Shown: piece by piece, positions 43,585 through 51,296 of the stretch | Numbering within the stretch: the first letter of the stretch is position 1 | Layout: each line of letters starts with the position of its first letter | Program-made: the position numbers and the translations under genes | Notes under the pieces: model-generated | Database searches by the model: none | What the model was told of the DNA's origin: nothing | The model's input: the letters and a program-made list of their open reading frames with translations, nothing else | Origin: an uncultured Alphaproteobacteria bacterium | GTDB taxonomy: Bacteria > Pseudomonadota > Alphaproteobacteria > HIMB59 > GCA-002718135 | Direction of reading: 5' to 3' | Length of the DNA stretch: 64,000 bases | Assembly: GCA_902618015.1 (NCBI GenBank) | Contig: CACMYX010000004.1 | Coordinates: forward strand, 62,001-126,000

Positions 43585-44559
43585 TTAAATATTGATGCCT
43601 AAATTATTTGTTTTACAAAGATTATAAGCAAATCTTGCTATTGCAGTATCTTGTACTCCAGTTCCTGTCAAATCACATATTGTTATATCTTTTTTATTTT
43701 TTCTTCCTAAGCTTGGATTGTTAATAATATCGCCAAGTTCATTAAATTTTTCTTTAGAAGAAATTATATTTTGTTTTAAAGCATGATGTAATTCACCCAA
43801 AACACTTGTTTGTAATTGATTGTCAGGTACATATTGATCGCAATGTTTTAACATCTGAGGATCTAATTCGTTTTTTTGTTCTGCATCTGATCCCATTGCT
43901 GTTATGTGGGTTCCTTTATTTATCCAATCAAATTCTAAAAGCGGTTTTTTACTAGGAGTCGTTGTAACGATTATTTCTGATAAACTTGCCAATTCCTTGC
44001 AAGAAGAAGATACATGCAAATCTAAATCTAAATCTTTAAAACTTTCTATAAATTTATTTGCTTTTATCTGATCTCTTGACCAGACTATTATTTTATTAAT
44101 TTTTCTAACTAACATTATTGCTTTAAGTTGTAATCTGGCTTGAATTCCAGCTCCAATAATACCCACAGAATTAGCATTTTGATTTGATAAATATTTTGTA
44201 GCTATTGCTCCTGCTATAGCTGTTCTAGTATCTGTAAGATAACCTTCATCCAATAAAACAGATTTTACAACTCCAGTCTTTGAATCTAATAAAACCATCA
44301 GTCCATTACTAGATGGTAAACCAAGTTTTGGATTATCAAAAAAACCTGAAGCGATTTTTATTGCAAAACTATCAAGACCCTCAACGTATGCAGCTTTAAC
44401 ATCTGATTCACCATGATATTTTTCAATATCAATTCTCATTATAGGTGGCATTATTACCAAACCCTTTGATAGACTTTTAAATGCTTCCTCTATTATTGGT
44501 ATGAGATTTTTATTCAAATCTACATGTTGAATAATATCATTTTTATTAAGGATGAGCAT
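43585..44559 (-). CDS. eutC: Ectoine utilisation protein EutC (ornithine cyclodeaminase/mu-crystallin family)
   Basis: This 324-residue NAD(P)-binding protein of the ornithine cyclodeaminase superfamily fits the EutC subgroup: YVEGLDSFAIKIASGFFDNP near 79, GLPSSNGLMVLLDSKTG near 100, DEGYLTDTRTAIAGAIATKY near 123, the Rossmann motif VGIIGAGIQARLQLKA near 152, AMGSDAEQKNELDP near 236, and the C-terminal DLTGTGVQDTAIARFA near 301. It takes part in converting 5-hydroxyectoine toward ectoine catabolism together with EutA and EutB. Its start overlaps the eutB stop by 14 bases. A pyrroline-2-carboxylate reductase role linked to the neighbouring proline-racemase-family enzyme is a reasonable alternative. 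Confidence 0.82.
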   Translation of the reverse strand: MLILNKNDIIQHVDLNKNLIPIIEEAFKSLSKGLVIMPPIMRIDIEKYHGESDVKAAYVEGLDSFAIKIASGFFDNPKLGLPSSNGLMVLLDSKTGVVKSVLLDEGYLTDTRTAIAGAIATKYLSNQNANSVGIIGAGIQARLQLKAIMLVRKINKIIVWSRDQIKANKFIESFKDLDLDLHVSSSCKELASLSEIIVTTTPSKKPLLEFDWINKGTHITAMGSDAEQKNELDPQMLKHCDQYVPDNQLQTSVLGELHHALKQNIISSKEKFNELGDIINNPSLGRKNKKDITICDLTGTGVQDTAIARFAYNLCKTNNLGINI

Positions 44560-45508
44560 GGCTTAAAACTTTGTTAAATAGTTCTGAGTCAATATTTCCA
44601 CCACAAATTAAACAAATTATATTTTTTCCTAAGTGCGATGTTAGTTTTTCTTTAACAACCATTACACTTGTTGCTGCAGCACCTTCAGATACAATTTTAT
44701 GTTCTAAAAAATTTATTCTAATTCCCTCAGCTATTTTTTCTTCACTTACTAAAACAAAGTCATCAACGTATTGTTGTACAATATTAAATGTAAATTTATT
44801 ATCTAAACCAATACTACCCCCTAAACAATCAGCTAAAGTTTCAGTTTCTTCTACATCAACAGGTCTACCTTCTTTTAGACTTTCATACATTGAAGGGCCT
44901 CTTTCCATAGATACGGCAATAATTTTTGTGTCAGGTTTTTGAAGTTTAATAGATTGTGCTATTCCAGATATAAGACCACCGCCAGATGTTGGTATAATTA
45001 CTGTATCAACTTCAGGAAATTCAGCAAGCATTTCAAGACCAACTGTACCTTGGCCTATAATAATGTCTTCATCATCAAAGGGGTGAATTAATGGGATATT
45101 TTTTTCTTTCGCAATTTGTTTAGCATACAAATCAGCTTCATCACTATTCTTTCCAATAATTTCTACTTTTGCTCCCAATTTTTCAATAGCCTCTTTTCTA
45201 TATTCTGGAACCATTGAAGACATGTATATTGTTGATTGAATGCCCAATACTTTTGAAGCATAAGCAACGCCTTTGCCATGATTGCCTGTAGAGACTGCGA
45301 TGACTCCTTTGCTTTTGTCATCTTCACTTAAAGAAAGAAGTTTATTAACGGCACCTCTTAACTTAAATGAACCAGTGATTTGAAAATTTTCTAACTTTAG
45401 TTTTACTGTAGTATTTTTTGATAAGAAATTAGAATTAATTAATGGTGTATAATTAACATAAGGTAAAATTTTCTTATGTGCATCTTGTATTTGTTGAAGT
45501 GTAATCAA
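44546..45508 (-). CDS. eutB: Hydroxyectoine utilisation dehydratase EutB (threonine dehydratase-like)
   Basis: This 320-residue fold-II PLP enzyme has the PLP lysine in FQITGSFKLRGAVNKL near 42-57, asparagine loop STGNHGKGVAYASK near 78, glycine-rich phosphate loop TSGGGLISGIAQS near 172, and the EutB-type stretch ADCLGGSIGLDNKFTF near 230-245 that distinguishes it from ordinary IlvA/TdcB. The start is TTG at 45508 with AGGG 6 bases upstream; no nearby ATG gives a family-like N-terminus. It overlaps eutC by 14 bases and follows eutA by 12 bases. In hydroxyectoine degradation EutABC remove or rearrange the hydroxyl group so that the ectoine hydrolase route can be used. Confidence 0.82.
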   Translation of the reverse strand: MITLQQIQDAHKKILPYVNYTPLINSNFLSKNTTVKLKLENFQITGSFKLRGAVNKLLSLSEDDKSKGVIAVSTGNHGKGVAYASKVLGIQSTIYMSSMVPEYRKEAIEKLGAKVEIIGKNSDEADLYAKQIAKEKNIPLIHPFDDEDIIIGQGTVGLEMLAEFPEVDTVIIPTSGGGLISGIAQSIKLQKPDTKIIAVSMERGPSMYESLKEGRPVDVEETETLADCLGGSIGLDNKFTFNIVQQYVDDFVLVSEEKIAEGIRINFLEHKIVSEGAAATSVMVVKEKLTSHLGKNIICLICGGNIDSELFNKVLSHAHP

Positions 45509-45520
45509 TTTAAACCCTAT

Positions 45521-46276
45521 TTAATGTAATTTAAATAGGTTACCAAAACCATCAATTTTTTGATTAATATTAGATAATCTTAATGAATCCCAAATAATAG
45601 CTTGATTACTTGAAATGATATCTGTCCTTAATTTTGACTCTAATGTTTCGATAATATCAATTACTTTTAATGCAGTACAAGAAACAAAAATACTATCAAC
45701 ATCTGTTAAATCAATTGAGGAAATTGTTTGTATTAAACTATCATGGGTAACTTTGGCAATTTCGGAGTCATAATTTAAATTAAACGAACTAAATGATTTA
45801 ATTTCAAATCCACTATCAATTAAATATTTGTAAACTTTAATATTCACATCTTTTGGATAAGGGGTAAGAACAGCAATTTTTTTATGATTTAACAATTTAA
45901 GTGCTTTGACAGCTGATGTAATAGGTGTGGTAATTAAAGCATCAGGTTTAGCCTTGAAAATTTCAGATCTTATTCTTTTTTCACCAATTTCAATAGTACC
46001 TGAAGTACATCCATACGCTACAACTTGTATTTTTTCATTAGGTAGTATTTGGTTTGTTGTTTCTGTAAGATGATCAGCCATCTTTATATAATTTTCATGA
46101 GTTAGAGGATTTAAAAAAGGTATCCTATTAAAAAAAAGATCAACTGGTAAATTATGGCAAATTTTTCTAAAATCTTGCTCAATTGTAAAATCTGTTGATA
46201 GTGTAATTACACCAATTCTAGAAAAGTTTGTATCATATAAATTGGCTTTAAAATTATTTTGATTAAAACTATCCAT
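45521..46276 (-). CDS. eutA: Ectoine utilisation protein EutA (Asp/Glu racemase superfamily)
   Basis: This 251-residue protein of the Asp/Glu/hydantoin racemase and maleate isomerase superfamily has the EutA pattern: GVITLSTDFTIEQDFRKI near 22, FFNRIPFLNPLTHENYIKM near 48, the first cysteine in VAYGCTSGTIEIGEKRI near 87, TTPITSAVKALKLL near 116, AVLTPYPKDVN near 134, and the second cysteine in FVSCTALKVIDIIE near 198. The two cysteines are the acid/base pair expected of an active isomerase or racemase. It shares one base with the amidinotransferase-like gene upstream and precedes eutB, giving the eutA-B-C order known from rhizobial and marine ectoine clusters. Confidence 0.85.
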   Translation of the reverse strand: MDSFNQNNFKANLYDTNFSRIGVITLSTDFTIEQDFRKICHNLPVDLFFNRIPFLNPLTHENYIKMADHLTETTNQILPNEKIQVVAYGCTSGTIEIGEKRIRSEIFKAKPDALITTPITSAVKALKLLNHKKIAVLTPYPKDVNIKVYKYLIDSGFEIKSFSSFNLNYDSEIAKVTHDSLIQTISSIDLTDVDSIFVSCTALKVIDIIETLESKLRTDIISSNQAIIWDSLRLSNINQKIDGFGNLFKLH

Positions 46277-47379
46277 TATTGATTTGGAAAATAATCCTCA
46301 CACTCACCCTCTCTATGAACATCAGTAGTGGCACAATGTAGACTACCCCCAAATGCATAAACGTCTCTAAAAGGAACTGGAATAACATCCAATCCAAAAC
46401 TTTCCATTTGTTTAATCATTTTTTCTTCCGTTGCCTCAACGCATATAGTTTTAGGATCAATTATCAAAACGTTCATTGATAACCAGATGGATGAATAACA
46501 CATAGGTGGTGGGCTATTATGAATAGAGGGTGCCGCCTCATGAATTTCCCATTTATTATCATCAAAAATTTTTCTTTGCTCTGATGATATTTTTCTATTC
46601 GGATTAATGATTATAACTCCTGGTTTAATAGGAGTAAAACATGCATCTATGTGAGTTGGAATTAAATCACCTGGTAAATTAATTTGATGAACGCGATGAT
46701 TTGGATAATGTCTTCTTAACCAATCTAAACCGCTTAAATTTGATGTAAAATTGTTATGATAAAAAAGATCTTTTCCAAAGCGTAAAATTTCTGCTGCATC
46801 AAAAAGTGGTTCTTTTTCCGTCAATATCATGTCTCTATTTTCGATTTTTTTATATCGTTCTTCTTCCGTTATGCCTTCAGGAAGATAATTAGACTTATAA
46901 GATTGTTTTGTTAATCTTGGTTTAGGTGCCGACTCCCATCTCATATTTTTATCTTCTGAATAATATTTTTCAAGCAGTGGTCTATAAGCAAGGTATTCAA
47001 ACCATCTACATCTGTAAGACATAGGCGCCTCTAGCATTTCATTTCCTACAGTAAGAATAACATCTCTAGGAGGCATACAACCAAACATACCATCATTAGA
47101 CCAATCGGGTGTCTCGATACTCTGAGAGAAGTCAATAGGTGTTGGTCTATCAACTTTTATATTTAGGGAATTTAAAATTTTAACAAAGTTTTCTAATTGT
47201 ATGTTTGCTTTATCAATTGACTCCTTTGAACGTGGTCCATGTGATCCTGCCATACCACTATCTTTACTAATTTTTGGTACAAGCGCTGGTTCCATTGGAG
47301 GTATGTTGGCATTTTCGACTGCTCCAACTATAACATGTTTTAATGGATCCCATTCATTCCAAGAATTAACTATTGTCAT
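46276..47379 (-). CDS. Glycine amidinotransferase (AGAT/GATM) homologue
   Basis: This 367-residue amidinotransferase is strikingly like vertebrate L-arginine:glycine amidinotransferase. The catalytic triad is present: D194 in LFDAAEILRFGKDLF, H243 in PTHIDACFTPIKPG and nucleophile C349 in GGSLHCATTDVHREG. The surrounding LSGLDWLRRHYPNHRVHQI (215-233) and WLSMNVLIIDPKTI segments also match the GATM family. There is no targeting sequence. It is the first gene of the 15-kb catabolic run, with AAGGA upstream of the ATG, and is divergent from an aldehyde dehydrogenase. The family transfers an amidino group between arginine/ornithine and glycine or other amines. With a creatinase-like hydrolase and sarcosine oxidase downstream, metabolism of guanidinoacetate or a related guanidino compound is a natural hypothesis. 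Transfer to another amine is equally possible. Confidence 0.82.
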   Translation of the reverse strand: MTIVNSWNEWDPLKHVIVGAVENANIPPMEPALVPKISKDSGMAGSHGPRSKESIDKANIQLENFVKILNSLNIKVDRPTPIDFSQSIETPDWSNDGMFGCMPPRDVILTVGNEMLEAPMSYRCRWFEYLAYRPLLEKYYSEDKNMRWESAPKPRLTKQSYKSNYLPEGITEEERYKKIENRDMILTEKEPLFDAAEILRFGKDLFYHNNFTSNLSGLDWLRRHYPNHRVHQINLPGDLIPTHIDACFTPIKPGVIIINPNRKISSEQRKIFDDNKWEIHEAAPSIHNSPPPMCYSSIWLSMNVLIIDPKTICVEATEEKMIKQMESFGLDVIPVPFRDVYAFGGSLHCATTDVHREGECEDYFPNQ

Positions 47380-47406
47380 TATATTTTCCTTAATTTAAAA
47401 CTATGC

Positions 47407-47414
47407 ATTATAAT
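47407..47414. promoter_or_regulatory. Palindromic ATTATAAT: candidate shared -10 element of a bidirectional promoter
   Basis: The 8-base palindrome contains TATAAT on both strands (47409-47414 plus; 47407-47412 minus). It is centred in the 43-base space between the amidinotransferase and aldehyde dehydrogenase genes. The minus-strand start would fall near 47400 (about 21-base leader with AAGGA). The plus-strand start would fall near 47421, two bases before the ATG. No good -35 is seen on either side. Confidence 0.4.
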
Positions 47415-47422
47415 TAAAACAT

Positions 47423-48874
47423 ATGGAATTAAATAACAAATCACTCTTTAAACAAAAATGTTTTATAAATGGGGAATGGGTTGACAGTTCTTCGGGTGAA
47501 ACTCTTGAGGTAAATAATCCAGCCTCTCTTGAAATTATTGGCAATGTTCCAAAATGCTCAGTTTCAGAAACTAAAAAAGCTGTAGATGGTGCTAATACTG
47601 CTTTCCAAACTTGGAAAGAAACTACTGCGAAAGAAAGATCAGTTATTCTTAAAAAATGGGGAGAGCTAATTACAGAAAATGCAGATGATTTAGCTAAAAT
47701 CATGACTATTGAACAAGGTAAACCTCTAGCTGAAGCAAAGGGTGAAATACTAATGGGTGCTTCATATATTGAATTCTATGCTGAAGAAGCAAAAAGAGTT
47801 TATGGTGATATAGTTCCTGATCCAAGACCTGGAAAAAGAATTGTAATAATTAAACAACCTGTTGGTGTTGTTGGAGCAATAACTCCATGGAATTTTCCAA
47901 ATTCAATGATAACAAGAAAATGTGCAGCCGCTCTAGCAGTTGGTTGTACTACTGTTGTTAAACCAGCAAGCCAAACACCCTATTCAGCATTAGCTGTAGC
48001 AGTACTTGCTAAGGAAGCTGGTTTTCCAGATGGTGTATTTAATGTAATAACTGGATCGGCAAGTGAAATTGGTAAAGAACTAACAAGCAATCCTATTGTT
48101 AGAAAAATTTCTTTTACTGGATCTACAGAGGTTGGAAAAATACTTTTGGAGCAAAGTGCCTCAACAGTAAAAAAAGTTTCTATGGAACTTGGTGGTCACG
48201 CACCATTTATTGTTTTTGATGATGCAGATATGGATGAAGCTGTTGCAGGAGCTCTTCAAAGTAAATTTAGAAATAGTGGTCAAACATGTATTTGTTCAAA
48301 TAGAATATTTGTGCATGAAAATATTTATGATGAATTCCTGGAAAAATTTACAAATGAAGTCAGTAAAATAACAGTGGGCAATGGACTTGAAGATGGAATT
48401 ACATCTGGTCCTTTAATTGATCAATCCTCTTTAGAAAAAGTAGTTGATCATGTTCAAGACGCAGTTAATACAGGAGCTAAAATAGCAATTGGTGGAGATG
48501 TGCATTCGCTTGGTGGGAATTTCTATCAACCAACTGTTCTCTCTAATGTATCTACAAAGGCAAAAATAACTTTTGAAGAAACATTTGGACCTGTTGCTCC
48601 TCTTTATAAATTTTCCAGTGATGATGAAGTGATTAAAATGGCTAATGATACTCCTTATGGATTAGCTTCATATTTCTATGCAAGAGACATAGGAAGAATT
48701 TGGAGAGTTGCCGAAGCACTTGAATATGGCATTGTATCTATTAATAATGGACTACCAACAATTGCAGAAGTTCCTTTTGGGGGTGTAAAAGAATCAGGAA
48801 TGGGAAGAGAAGGTTCTCGATATGGCCTTGATGATTATTTAACTATAAAATATATTTCAATGGGTGGTATTTAA
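47423..48874 (+). CDS. GabD-like semialdehyde dehydrogenase (possible DoeC)
   Basis: This 483-residue NAD(P)-dependent aldehyde dehydrogenase is of the succinate/glutarate/aspartate-semialdehyde type. Seen: ITPWNFPNSMITRKCAAAL near 154, coenzyme motif FTGSTEVGKILLEQS near 234, general base Glu in SMELGGHAPFIVFDDAD near 255, and nucleophile Cys in SGQTCICSNRIFV near 289. It is divergent from the amidinotransferase-eutABC run and probably shares a promoter region with it. In ectoine degradation the last step, aspartate semialdehyde to aspartate, is done by DoeC, a member of this same subgroup, so that is its likely role here. Succinate-semialdehyde dehydrogenase is the default alternative. Confidence 0.85.
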   Translation: MELNNKSLFKQKCFINGEWVDSSSGETLEVNNPASLEIIGNVPKCSVSETKKAVDGANTAFQTWKETTAKERSVILKKWGELITENADDLAKIMTIEQGKPLAEAKGEILMGASYIEFYAEEAKRVYGDIVPDPRPGKRIVIIKQPVGVVGAITPWNFPNSMITRKCAAALAVGCTTVVKPASQTPYSALAVAVLAKEAGFPDGVFNVITGSASEIGKELTSNPIVRKISFTGSTEVGKILLEQSASTVKKVSMELGGHAPFIVFDDADMDEAVAGALQSKFRNSGQTCICSNRIFVHENIYDEFLEKFTNEVSKITVGNGLEDGITSGPLIDQSSLEKVVDHVQDAVNTGAKIAIGGDVHSLGGNFYQPTVLSNVSTKAKITFEETFGPVAPLYKFSSDDEVIKMANDTPYGLASYFYARDIGRIWRVAEALEYGIVSINNGLPTIAEVPFGGVKESGMGREGSRYGLDDYLTIKYISMGGI

Positions 48875-49761
48875 GAGAGCCAAGCAGCTCCTCTTACACC
48901 ACTTGAATCGCCATAAACATTTTTAACAACTTTAGTTTCTAGCGTATCAGTAAAAACATATTTTTTTAAAGTATCATTTATATTTTCATAAATAAAGTCT
49001 ATATTGGACATACCACCACCCAAAACTATTACATCTGGATCAAGGATATTACATACAACAGATAAACCTCTAGCTAAATGATCAATGTATTGATTTAGTG
49101 CAAAAATACTATTTTCTTCATTATTAATAAAACCCTCTAATATCTGATGTGAATTATAATTTTTATTGAAACGCAAGTTATAAGCCGATGAAAATCCTGG
49201 GCCAGATATGTAAGTTTCTAAACAACCATTTTTCCCACAATAACATTTTTTTACATATTTTTTTTCTTCTTCAGTTCTACCTGGCAGTACTATATGACCC
49301 CATTCCCCGCTTATACTATTTCGCCCTCTTATAACTTTTTGATCAATGCTAATACCGCCACCAACACCTGTTCCGATAATTACTCCAAAAACAACTTGAT
49401 AACCTTTACCTGCTCCATCTACTGCTTCAGACAGTGTGAAACAATTAGCATCATTTTCTATATTAATATTTCTATTAAGGATTTTATCCAAATCTTGCTT
49501 AAATGGTTTGCCATTTAACCATATAGAATTAGCATTTTTAATTAAAGCTGTATCATTTGATATGGCCCCTGGCATTCCCATACCAACAGATTCTGCTTTG
49601 CCATGCTTACCTTCAAAATGATTTATAATGGAGACTATTCCATTAATTGTTCCATCATAATTTTTTTCAGTATTAATTCTTTTTCTATCTATTTCAGTTC
49701 CATTTGGATCTAATAGAATGCCCTCAGTTTTGGTACCGCCTACATCAATACCTATTTTCAT
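48871..49761 (-). CDS. ROK family sugar kinase (fructokinase/N-acetylglucosamine kinase type)
   Basis: This 296-residue ROK kinase has the N-terminal phosphate motif GIDVGGTKTEGILLD (residues 3-17), catalytic aspartate in ENDANCFTLSEAVDGAG near 101, adenosine motif GTGVGGGISID near 129, GEWGHIVLPG near 150 and the ROK zinc cluster CYCGKNGCLETYISGPG near 168. The zinc cysteines and histidine are all present. Glucokinase, fructokinase (Mak) and GlcNAc kinase (NagK) share these motifs, so the substrate is open. It is the only 6-kinase candidate in the window for the GlcNAc that the GH20 enzyme releases, although it lies about 40 kb from the nag genes. Its stop interleaves with that of the GabD-like gene. 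Confidence 0.85.
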   Translation of the reverse strand: MKIGIDVGGTKTEGILLDPNGTEIDRKRINTEKNYDGTINGIVSIINHFEGKHGKAESVGMGMPGAISNDTALIKNANSIWLNGKPFKQDLDKILNRNINIENDANCFTLSEAVDGAGKGYQVVFGVIIGTGVGGGISIDQKVIRGRNSISGEWGHIVLPGRTEEEKKYVKKCYCGKNGCLETYISGPGFSSAYNLRFNKNYNSHQILEGFINNEENSIFALNQYIDHLARGLSVVCNILDPDVIVLGGGMSNIDFIYENINDTLKKYVFTDTLETKVVKNVYGDSSGVRGAAWLS

Positions 49762-49767
49762 TAATAA

Positions 49768-50334
49768 TTATTTTGAAATAATTTTGTGTAAAGTTGGGAT
49801 CAAAGCAACTGCCAATGCAATTTTAAACAATTCACTTGGAATAAATGGTAAAAGACCAGCAGCTACTGCTTTTTCAAAACCAATAATATAACCAAGATAG
49901 ATGATGCCAAATGAAAATATAATAGCAGAACCAATTAGTAGAGATACTGTAGCTTTAAAATATGTTTTGCTGAAACCTAAATTTGCTAAATAACTTATAA
50001 CGATAGATGCAAATAACATACCATAAAGATATCCTGCTGTTGGTCCAACTAAATAAGCAACTCCGCCACCGGCTGCAAAAACAGGAAGTCCTATAGCTCC
50101 TTGAAAAAGGTAAAAAGCAACTGTAGCAAAAGATAATCTTACACTATATGTCATTCCTATTAAGAATATGACAAACGTCTGCATTGTCATTGGCACTGGC
50201 CAAAATGGTACTTGGACTTTAGCGGAAATCGCTAATAAAATTGAACCAAATAACATCAATGTTATTATAAGAAAATTTGAATTTATATTTTCAAAATTTT
50301 TTAGTTTGTGTATTAAAATTCTATTTTCGTGCAT
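49768..50334 (-). CDS. bioY: Biotin transporter substrate-binding subunit BioY
   Basis: This 188-residue membrane protein with about six transmembrane helices is the S component of an ECF-type biotin importer. Seen: VPFWPVPMTMQTFVIFLIG near 42-60 and the conserved loop FQGAIGLPVFAAGGG near 77-91, followed by AYLVGPTAGYLYGM near 93. The family N-terminus is preceded by a ~20-residue hydrophilic extension. No BioM/BioN ATPase or permease is adjacent; solitary BioY proteins that transport biotin are known. It sits 6 bases downstream of the ROK start region on the same strand and 23 bases downstream of gshB. It suggests reliance on external biotin. Confidence 0.9.
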   Translation of the reverse strand: MHENRILIHKLKNFENINSNFLIITLMLFGSILLAISAKVQVPFWPVPMTMQTFVIFLIGMTYSVRLSFATVAFYLFQGAIGLPVFAAGGGVAYLVGPTAGYLYGMLFASIVISYLANLGFSKTYFKATVSLLIGSAIIFSFGIIYLGYIIGFEKAVAAGLLPFIPSELFKIALAVALIPTLHKIISK

Positions 50335-50357
50335 ATGTTTTCCTTTAAAAATTATAA

Positions 50358-51296
50358 TTAAACTAATTTATATTTTGCTTCAAGCTTATCCCAAAAATCT
50401 TTCTCTAATTTTACATTGTTTAATGCATTAATTTGCTTCAATCCTGTAGGTGAAGTTACGTTTATTTCTGTTAGATAATTTCCAATTATATCAATTCCCA
50501 CAAAAAAGAGATTATATTCTTTTAGTTTTGGTCCCAAATTTTTGATAATTTCTTGGTCCCTATAAACTAGGTCAGTTTTACTTGCCTTACCGCCAGCATG
50601 AAAATTTGCCTTTAAATTACCTTCTTGAGGTATTCTGGCAACTGAACCAAAATATTCACCATCAAAAAAAATAATTCTCCTGTCACCATGCACTATCTCA
50701 TTGATAAATTTTTGTACCATTATAGGCAAATGTAAATATTCCTCTAATATTTTAGAATTGAAATTAGTTTTATCAAATCTATGTATACCCTCTCCTCCAT
50801 TACCATAAAGTGGTTTGGTTATAATATCTTCTTCTTTATCTAAAAATTCTTCAATAATTTTTAAATCTTTTGTTACCAAAGTGGGTGGCATAAATTCTTT
50901 AAAATTAAATGTAAATAATTTTTCAGTAGAATTTCTAACTGCTGTTGGATCATTTACAACAACTGTTGAAGATGGAAGTAAGTCCAAAATATAAGTCGAT
51001 GTAATATAATTCATATCAAAAGGAGGGTCCTGTCTTAAAAAGACAAATTGGAAATCCTCTAATTTGGCAATTATTTTATTAGATTTAAAATTAAAATAAT
51101 TTTTTTCGTCTAGCTGTAGTTCTAAATAATATCCAGATGCTTGAATAGTATTTTCTTTTATGAATAAATCTTTTGGATTGTAATAAAAAATATCATAACC
51201 TCTTTCTTGTGCCTCATAACCTATTAAAAAAGATGTATCGAATTCATAATCAATCGTTTCAATATTATCCATTTGGATTGCTATACTTTTTTTCAT
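50358..51296 (-). CDS. gshB: Glutathione synthetase
   Basis: This 312-residue ATP-grasp enzyme joins gamma-glutamylcysteine and glycine. Seen: N-terminal IAIQMDNIETIDYEFDTSF (5-23), FVFLRQDPPFDMNYITSTYI near 82-101, the ATP-grasp glycine-rich loop PLYGNGGEGIHRFDK near 162, and the C-terminal GIDIIGNYLTEINVTSPTG near 271-289 with metal-binding residues. Length is normal. The start shares one base with the upstream gshA-type gene, so the two steps of glutathione synthesis are translated together. Confidence 0.93.
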   Translation of the reverse strand: MKKSIAIQMDNIETIDYEFDTSFLIGYEAQERGYDIFYYNPKDLFIKENTIQASGYYLELQLDEKNYFNFKSNKIIAKLEDFQFVFLRQDPPFDMNYITSTYILDLLPSSTVVVNDPTAVRNSTEKLFTFNFKEFMPPTLVTKDLKIIEEFLDKEEDIITKPLYGNGGEGIHRFDKTNFNSKILEEYLHLPIMVQKFINEIVHGDRRIIFFDGEYFGSVARIPQEGNLKANFHAGGKASKTDLVYRDQEIIKNLGPKLKEYNLFFVGIDIIGNYLTEINVTSPTGLKQINALNNVKLEKDFWDKLEAKYKLV

